Positions 59,429 through 64,000 of a DNA stretch of 64,000 bases are shown here, piece by piece. Within the stretch, counting starts at the first letter, position 1; each line of letters starts with the position of its first letter. Under the pieces are notes generated by a model. That model made no database searches, had not been told where the DNA came from, and saw nothing but the letters and a program-made list of their open reading frames with translations. Position numbers and translations under genes: made by a program. The DNA is from Betaproteobacteria bacterium (lineage in GTDB: Bacteria; Pseudomonadota; Gammaproteobacteria; Burkholderiales; Methylophilaceae), in NCBI GenBank assembly GCA_016868195.1, contig VGHQ01000001.1:233222-297221 (forward strand), given 5' to 3'.

Positions 59429-59812
59429 TTACTTAAGTTCTGCTGTAGCGCCAGCTTCTTTTAATTTAGCAAGTGCCTCATCAGCTGCAGCTTTTGCAAC
59501 ACCCTCTTTAATTGCCTTGGGTGCGCCGTCTACTAAATCTTTAGCTTCTTTTAAGCCAAGACCTGTAATTTCACGAACAGCTTTAATTACGTTTACTTTG
59601 TTGTCTCCTGAAGCAGTCAACATCACTGTAAACTCAGTTTTTTCTGCAGCAGCAGTACCGCCAGCAGCAGCAGGTGCAGCAGCAGCAACAGCAACAGCAG
59701 CTGCAGCAGCTGAAACACCAAATTTTTCTTCCATATCTTTAATAAGTTCTGACAAGTCAAGAACTGACATTGCACTTACTGCATCTAAAATTTCAGCTTT
59801 AGAAATAGCCAT
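59429..59812 (-). CDS. rplL: 50S ribosomal protein L7/L12
   Basis: [43 protein letters not shown]. Confidence 0.99.
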   Translation of the reverse strand: MAISKAEILDAVSAMSVLDLSELIKDMEEKFGVSAAAAAVAVAAAAPAAAGGTAAAEKTEFTVMLTASGDNKVNVIKAVREITGLGLKEAKDLVDGAPKAIKEGVAKAAADEALAKLKEAGATAELK

Positions 59813-59853
59813 TTAATACTCCTAATAAAAAATTTAAATAAATCGTTTAAAAA

Positions 59854-60375
59854 TTATGCAGGTTTTTGATCGCGAACTGCTGCTAAGCCACGTACAAATT
59901 TTGTTGGTACCTCATTAAGCGTACGAACAAATTTCGCAATCGGTGCTTGCATTGTTCCCAATAATTTTGCGAGTAATTCTTCACGACTTGGCAATGATGC
60001 TAATGCTTCAATATTTGAAGCGCTCATTACCTTATTCGGCATTGCTCCTAATTTAATAACAAACTTATCGTTTGATTTGGCAAATTCATTTAGCACTTTA
60101 GCAACAGCAACTGGATCAGTTGAGATGCCATAAACTATTGGACCTACCATTTCATTGGCTAAGTCAGAGAACGCAGTTCCATCTACGGCCCTTCGAACTA
60201 ATGTGTTCTTTAAGACGCGAAGATAAACTCCTGATTTTCTGGCTTGAACTCTTAATGCCGTCATTTCGCTTACACCGATACCTCGGTTTTCAGCTAAAAC
60301 AACTGCTTGAGCGCCTGCGATTTGCTTATTAACTTCAGCAACCACTGCCTTTTTTTGTTCAAGATTAAGACTCAA
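59854..60375 (-). CDS. rplJ: 50S ribosomal protein L10 (TTG start)
   Basis: [23 protein letters not shown]; start codon TTG preceded by GGAAGGAGAAGACC. Confidence 0.98.
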   Translation of the reverse strand: MSLNLEQKKAVVAEVNKQIAGAQAVVLAENRGIGVSEMTALRVQARKSGVYLRVLKNTLVRRAVDGTAFSDLANEMVGPIVYGISTDPVAVAKVLNEFAKSNDKFVIKLGAMPNKVMSASNIEALASLPSREELLAKLLGTMQAPIAKFVRTLNEVPTKFVRGLAAVRDQKPA

Positions 60376-60420
60376 GGTCTTCTCCTTCCGTTAAATTAAG
60401 TATTAAGTAATCTTAATACC

Positions 60421-60567
60421 AACATTACGGCGACCTCTATCAGGATGCTATCCTTCAGGGTTACCGCCATCTGCGTAGGCTCTAGCAAAAGATCACTAGA
60501 ATTAAACTTGTTAGCACCTACGGTCTTTGAAAGCTTCACTGATATTTTCATATCAATGAACCCAAAG
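60421..60567 (-). ncRNA. ribosomal protein L10 leader (putative autoregulatory mRNA structure)
   Basis: Structured 229-nt rplA-rplJ gap: CGTAGG/CCTACG pairing and hairpin 60525-60567 (CTTTG/CAAAG, 11-bp stem, GAAA loop). Confidence 0.7.
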
Positions 60568-60575
60568 TTCTTTTT

Positions 60576-60593
60576 AAAAAAAGCTTTCGCTTT
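60576..60593 (-). terminator. weak intrinsic terminator/attenuator after rplA
   Basis: Minus strand AAAGC-GAAA-GCTTT running into a seven-T tract. Confidence 0.5.
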
Positions 60594-60604
60594 CTTTTAA
60601 TTCT

Positions 60605-61294
60605 TTACACTAAACGTGTTGAATCGATTCTTACACCAGCACCCATCGTGCTAGAAACCGATAATTTTTTTACAAAAATACCTTTTGTTGTTGGTGGTTT
60701 AGACTTATTAATTGCATCAATTAATGCTGCTAAATTGCCTTTTAATTGCTCAACAGAGAATGATGCCCGGCCAATAGTGCAATGCACGATACCGCCTTTG
60801 TCAGTTCTATACTGAACTTGTCCACCTTTTGCATTTTTAACTGCTGCAGCTGTGTCCGGTGTTACCGTGCCCACTTTTGGATTTGGCATTAAACCTCTTG
60901 GACCTAATACTTGTCCTAAAGCTCCCACAACTTTCATAGCATCTGGCGTGGCAATTACTACATCAAAATCCATCATACCGCCTTTAATTTTTTCAGCGAG
61001 ATCATCAAATCCAACAATGTCTGCGCCGGCTGCTTTTGCAGCTTCAGCTGCAGCGCCTTGAGCAAATACTGCAACACGTGTGGTCTTGCCTGTGCCATTT
61101 GGAAGCACTAATGCACCACGAATAAGTTGATCAGATTTTTTAGCATCAATACCTAGATTGATCACTGCATCTACTGATTCATCAAATTTTGCCGTTGCTG
61201 TTTCTTTAACAAGCTGAAGACCTTCTTGTGCCGGATAGGCTTTATCTCGGTCAACTTTAGATCTTAATGTTGTAATTCTTTTATTTAATGGCAT
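60605..61294 (-). CDS. rplA: 50S ribosomal protein L1
   Basis: [17 protein letters not shown]; start trimmed to [13 protein letters not shown]. Confidence 0.97.
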   Translation of the reverse strand: MPLNKRITTLRSKVDRDKAYPAQEGLQLVKETATAKFDESVDAVINLGIDAKKSDQLIRGALVLPNGTGKTTRVAVFAQGAAAEAAKAAGADIVGFDDLAEKIKGGMMDFDVVIATPDAMKVVGALGQVLGPRGLMPNPKVGTVTPDTAAAVKNAKGGQVQYRTDKGGIVHCTIGRASFSVEQLKGNLAALIDAINKSKPPTTKGIFVKKLSVSSTMGAGVRIDSTRLV

Positions 61295-61295
61295 C

Positions 61296-61727
61296 TTATA
61301 CACCCTCCACTTCTATACCCATGCTTCGCGCACTGCCTGCGATTGTTCGAACTGCAGCATCCATATCAGCCGCTGTAAGATCTGCCATTTTTGTTTTAGC
61401 AATTTCTTCAGCTTGCGCTCTCGTAATTTTTCCAACTTTATCTGTATGTGGTCTTGGTGAGCCCTTCTCTAATTTTGCTGCTTTCTTAATTAGAATCGAT
61501 GCGGGTGGCGTTTTCATAACAAAAGTAAAACTCTTGTCTGCGAAAGCGGTAATCACCACAGGGATAGGTAAACCGGGTTCGAAAGTTTGTGTAGCAGCAT
61601 TAAATGCTTTACAAAACTCCATAATGTTTAAGCCTCTTTGTCCTAACGCAGGTCCTACTGGTGGACTTGGGTTAGCTTTGCCGGCTGGGATTTGTAACTT
61701 TATGTAGCCAACGATTTTCTTTGCCAT
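61296..61727 (-). CDS. rplK: 50S ribosomal protein L11
   Basis: [34 protein letters not shown]. Confidence 0.99.
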   Translation of the reverse strand: MAKKIVGYIKLQIPAGKANPSPPVGPALGQRGLNIMEFCKAFNAATQTFEPGLPIPVVITAFADKSFTFVMKTPPASILIKKAAKLEKGSPRPHTDKVGKITRAQAEEIAKTKMADLTAADMDAAVRTIAGSARSMGIEVEGV

Positions 61728-61799
61728 TTCATTCTCCTAAATTAGGTACAAGCGCTTTTTTTCACAAAAGCTCCCTAGTTAATTTTTACTGCTGTACTA

Positions 61800-62330
61800 C
61801 TAAACTTCTTTTTCTACTTGACTAAACTCAAGCTCAACAGGCGTTGCTCTACCAAAAATAACCACTGATACTTTAAGTTTGCTTTTTTCGTAGTTGATAT
61901 CTTCAATCGCTCCTGAGAACTCTTTAAATGGTCCGTCAATAACGCGAATCGATTCACCTTTTTCGAAAGTAAGTTTTTGCGTTGGATTAGTTTTGCTTTC
62001 ATCCATGCGTTGTAAAATAATTTCTACTTCTTTATCTTTAATTGGTGTGGGCTTTAACGCACTTCCACCAATAAATGCTGTTACCTTCGGCGTGCTTTTA
62101 ACTAAATGCCAACTCTCGTCATTCATTTCCATTTGAACGAGAACATAGCCTGGGTATAGTTTTCTTTCGCTTAATGTTTTTTGGCCAGCTTTCATTTCAA
62201 TAACCTCTTCTACAGGTACCAAAATATCGCCAAAAAGATTCTGAAGTTTTGATCGCTCAATTCTTTCAGAAAGTCCTTTTTGAACTAACTTTTCATATCC
62301 AGAAAAAGCTTGGACAGCATACCAGCGCAT
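61800..62330 (-). CDS. nusG: transcription termination/antitermination protein NusG
   Basis: [23 protein letters not shown] region [29 protein letters not shown]. Confidence 0.97.
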   Translation of the reverse strand: MRWYAVQAFSGYEKLVQKGLSERIERSKLQNLFGDILVPVEEVIEMKAGQKTLSERKLYPGYVLVQMEMNDESWHLVKSTPKVTAFIGGSALKPTPIKDKEVEIILQRMDESKTNPTQKLTFEKGESIRVIDGPFKEFSGAIEDINYEKSKLKVSVVIFGRATPVELEFSQVEKEV

Positions 62331-62338
62331 TGTCATTA

Positions 62339-62683
62339 CTAACCCCGTCCCAATAACCAATTAATCATGTATGAAAAACTTATATCTACAAATGCCAAGA
62401 AAACTGCCATCACAGCAACAAGAATAAATACAGTAATTGTCATTTGTATTGTTTCTTTTCTTGTTGGCCAGACAACTCTTTTTGCTTCAACGATGGATTC
62501 ATTAATAAATCCAAATGTCTTTTGACCAAGCGCTGTTTTCCAGAAAACTAAACTTGCCAATCCAAGCCCAACGAGAATTACTAGTATTCTTAATACTAAG
62601 GCTTGATCACTTAATAAATAAAACCCAACTATTCCTGCTACAAAAAGTAAGAATGAAAAAACAATTTTTAACTTATCCGTCAT
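62339..62683 (-). CDS. secE: preprotein translocase subunit SecE
   Basis: [35 protein letters not shown]. Confidence 0.96.
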   Translation of the reverse strand: MTDKLKIVFSFLLFVAGIVGFYLLSDQALVLRILVILVGLGLASLVFWKTALGQKTFGFINESIVEAKRVVWPTRKETIQMTITVFILVAVMAVFLAFVDISFSYMINWLLGRG

Positions 62684-62702
62684 TAATACTTCTTTCTTTT
62701 AA

Positions 62703-62778
62703 TGGCAGGCCAGGAGGGTCTCGAACCCCCAACCCTCGGTTTTGGAGACCGATACTCTACCAATTGAGCTACTGGCCT
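62703..62778 (-). tRNA. tRNA-Trp (CCA)
   Basis: Minus strand AGGCCAGTAGCTCAATTGGTAGAGTATCGGTCTCCAAAACCGAGGGTTGGGGGTTCGAGACCCTCCTGGCCTGCCA; 3' CCA encoded. Confidence 0.98.
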
Positions 62779-62797
62779 AAATATAAAATTTATCTCT

Positions 62798-64000
62798 AAA
62801 ACTATTCAATCACCTTAGCAACAACACCAGCACCTACTGTGCGACCACCTTCACGAATCGCAAAGCGTAAACCTTCTTCCATCGCAATTGGTGCAATGAG
62901 CGCTACTGTAATTGACACGTTATCACCTGGCATCACCATTTCTGTGCCTGCTGGTAATTCAACCGCGCCTGTGACGTCTGTGGTTCTGAAGTAGAACTGT
63001 GGGCGGTAACCATTGAAGAATGGTGTATGACGACCACCTTCATCTTTACCAAGCACATAGATCTCTGCAGTGAATTTTGTATGTGGTGTGATTGAACCTG
63101 ATTTAGCTAATACTTGACCACGTTCAACTTCTTCACGTTTTGTACCACGTAATAACACCCCTACGTTGTCACCTGCTTGACCTTGGTCAAGTAACTTACG
63201 GAACATTTCAACCCCTGTACATGTTGTTTTAAGCGTAGGTTTGATACCTACGATTTCGATTTCATCACCTACTTTAACAATACCGCGCTCAACACGACCT
63301 GTCACAACCGTACCACGACCTGAGATTGAGAATACGTCTTCAACTGGCATTAAGAATGTACCGTCGATTGCACGTTCTGGTGTTGGGATATAGCTATCAA
63401 GTGCTTCAGCGAGTTTAAAGATTGATGGTTCACCAATGTCAGATTGGTCACCTTCGAGTGCTAATTTTGCAGAACCCATCACGATCGGCGTTTTGTCGCC
63501 TGGGAAGTCATACTTCGTTAAAAGGTCACGTACTTCCATTTCAACGAGTTCTAATAATTCTTTGTCATCTACCATGTCTGCTTTGTTTAAGAAGACCACG
63601 ATGTAAGGCACGCCCACTTGGCGAGCTAAAAGGATATGTTCACGTGTTTGAGGCATTGGACCGTCAGCGGCTGAACATACGAGGATTGCGCCGTCCATCT
63701 GCGCTGCACCTGTAATCATATTTTTAACATAGTCAGCATGGCCTGGGCAGTCAACGTGCGCATAGTGGCGATTCGCTGTTTCGTATTCTACGTGGGCTGT
63801 ATTAATGGTAATACCACGTGCTTTTTCTTCTGGCGCCGCATCAATTTGATCGTAAGCTTTAGCTTCTCCACCAAATTTCTTAGCAAGAATCGTTGTGATT
63901 GCCGCTGTCAGTGTTGTCTTACCATGGTCCACGTGACCAATTGTGCCGACGTTCACATGGGGTTTGGTACGTTCAAATTTGCCTTTTGCCATAATGTTAT
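62798..64000 (-). repeat. tuf repeat copy 2 (identical to 46518-47720, truncated by window edge)
   Basis: No mismatch seen over 1203 nt; identity still continuing at the window edge. Confidence 0.95.
62802..63992 (-). CDS. tuf: elongation factor Tu (copy 2)
   Basis: Protein identical to 46522-47712; tuf/tRNA-Trp/secE/nusG order. Confidence 0.99.
   Translation of the reverse strand: MAKGKFERTKPHVNVGTIGHVDHGKTTLTAAITTILAKKFGGEAKAYDQIDAAPEEKARGITINTAHVEYETANRHYAHVDCPGHADYVKNMITGAAQMDGAILVCSAADGPMPQTREHILLARQVGVPYIVVFLNKADMVDDKELLELVEMEVRDLLTKYDFPGDKTPIVMGSAKLALEGDQSDIGEPSIFKLAEALDSYIPTPERAIDGTFLMPVEDVFSISGRGTVVTGRVERGIVKVGDEIEIVGIKPTLKTTCTGVEMFRKLLDQGQAGDNVGVLLRGTKREEVERGQVLAKSGSITPHTKFTAEIYVLGKDEGGRHTPFFNGYRPQFYFRTTDVTGAVELPAGTEMVMPGDNVSITVALIAPIAMEEGLRFAIREGGRTVGAGVVAKVIE

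Noticed and set aside
59517-59816. 99-aa Ala-rich ORF antisense to rplL
   Set aside because: Mirror of the Ala/Gly-rich L7/L12 hinge region.
46518-64000. Duplicated tuf as a mobile element or recent segmental duplication
   Set aside because: Two tuf copies in these operon contexts are common in Proteobacteria; no terminal repeats, transposase or target-site duplication.

Overview
This 64 kb window is AT-rich, gene-dense bacterial chromosome with a betaproteobacterial character. Gene order, low GC and very tight packing fit a genome-streamlined Methylophilaceae-like organism, but that taxonomy is inference. The first ~32 kb holds mixed housekeeping genes: an S41 protease, coq7, bioA, groESL, uvrD, thrB, polA, dusB-fis, purH, purD, hemF, ilvD, lgt, cstA, coaBC, dut and rpmBG. 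The second ~32 kb is the minus-strand transcription/translation supercluster: tuf, tRNA-Trp, secE-nusG, rplKAJL, rpoBC, str operon with a second tuf, then S10, spc and alpha operons through rplQ. I found no CRISPR array, prophage, transposon, defence island or obvious new multigene system. The observations worth a second look are regulatory and architectural: a perfect CIRCE abutting a sigma32-like promoter at groESL, strong sigma70 promoters inside the ribosomal supercluster, an attenuator-like tandem hairpin between rplL and rpoB, a terminator whose U-tract touches the thrB start codon, a 59-aa YbdD-type gene absent from the ORF track, UUG initiation of rplJ, an all-AT 12-bp inverted repeat upstream of a cytochrome c gene, and two nucleotide-identical tuf copies.
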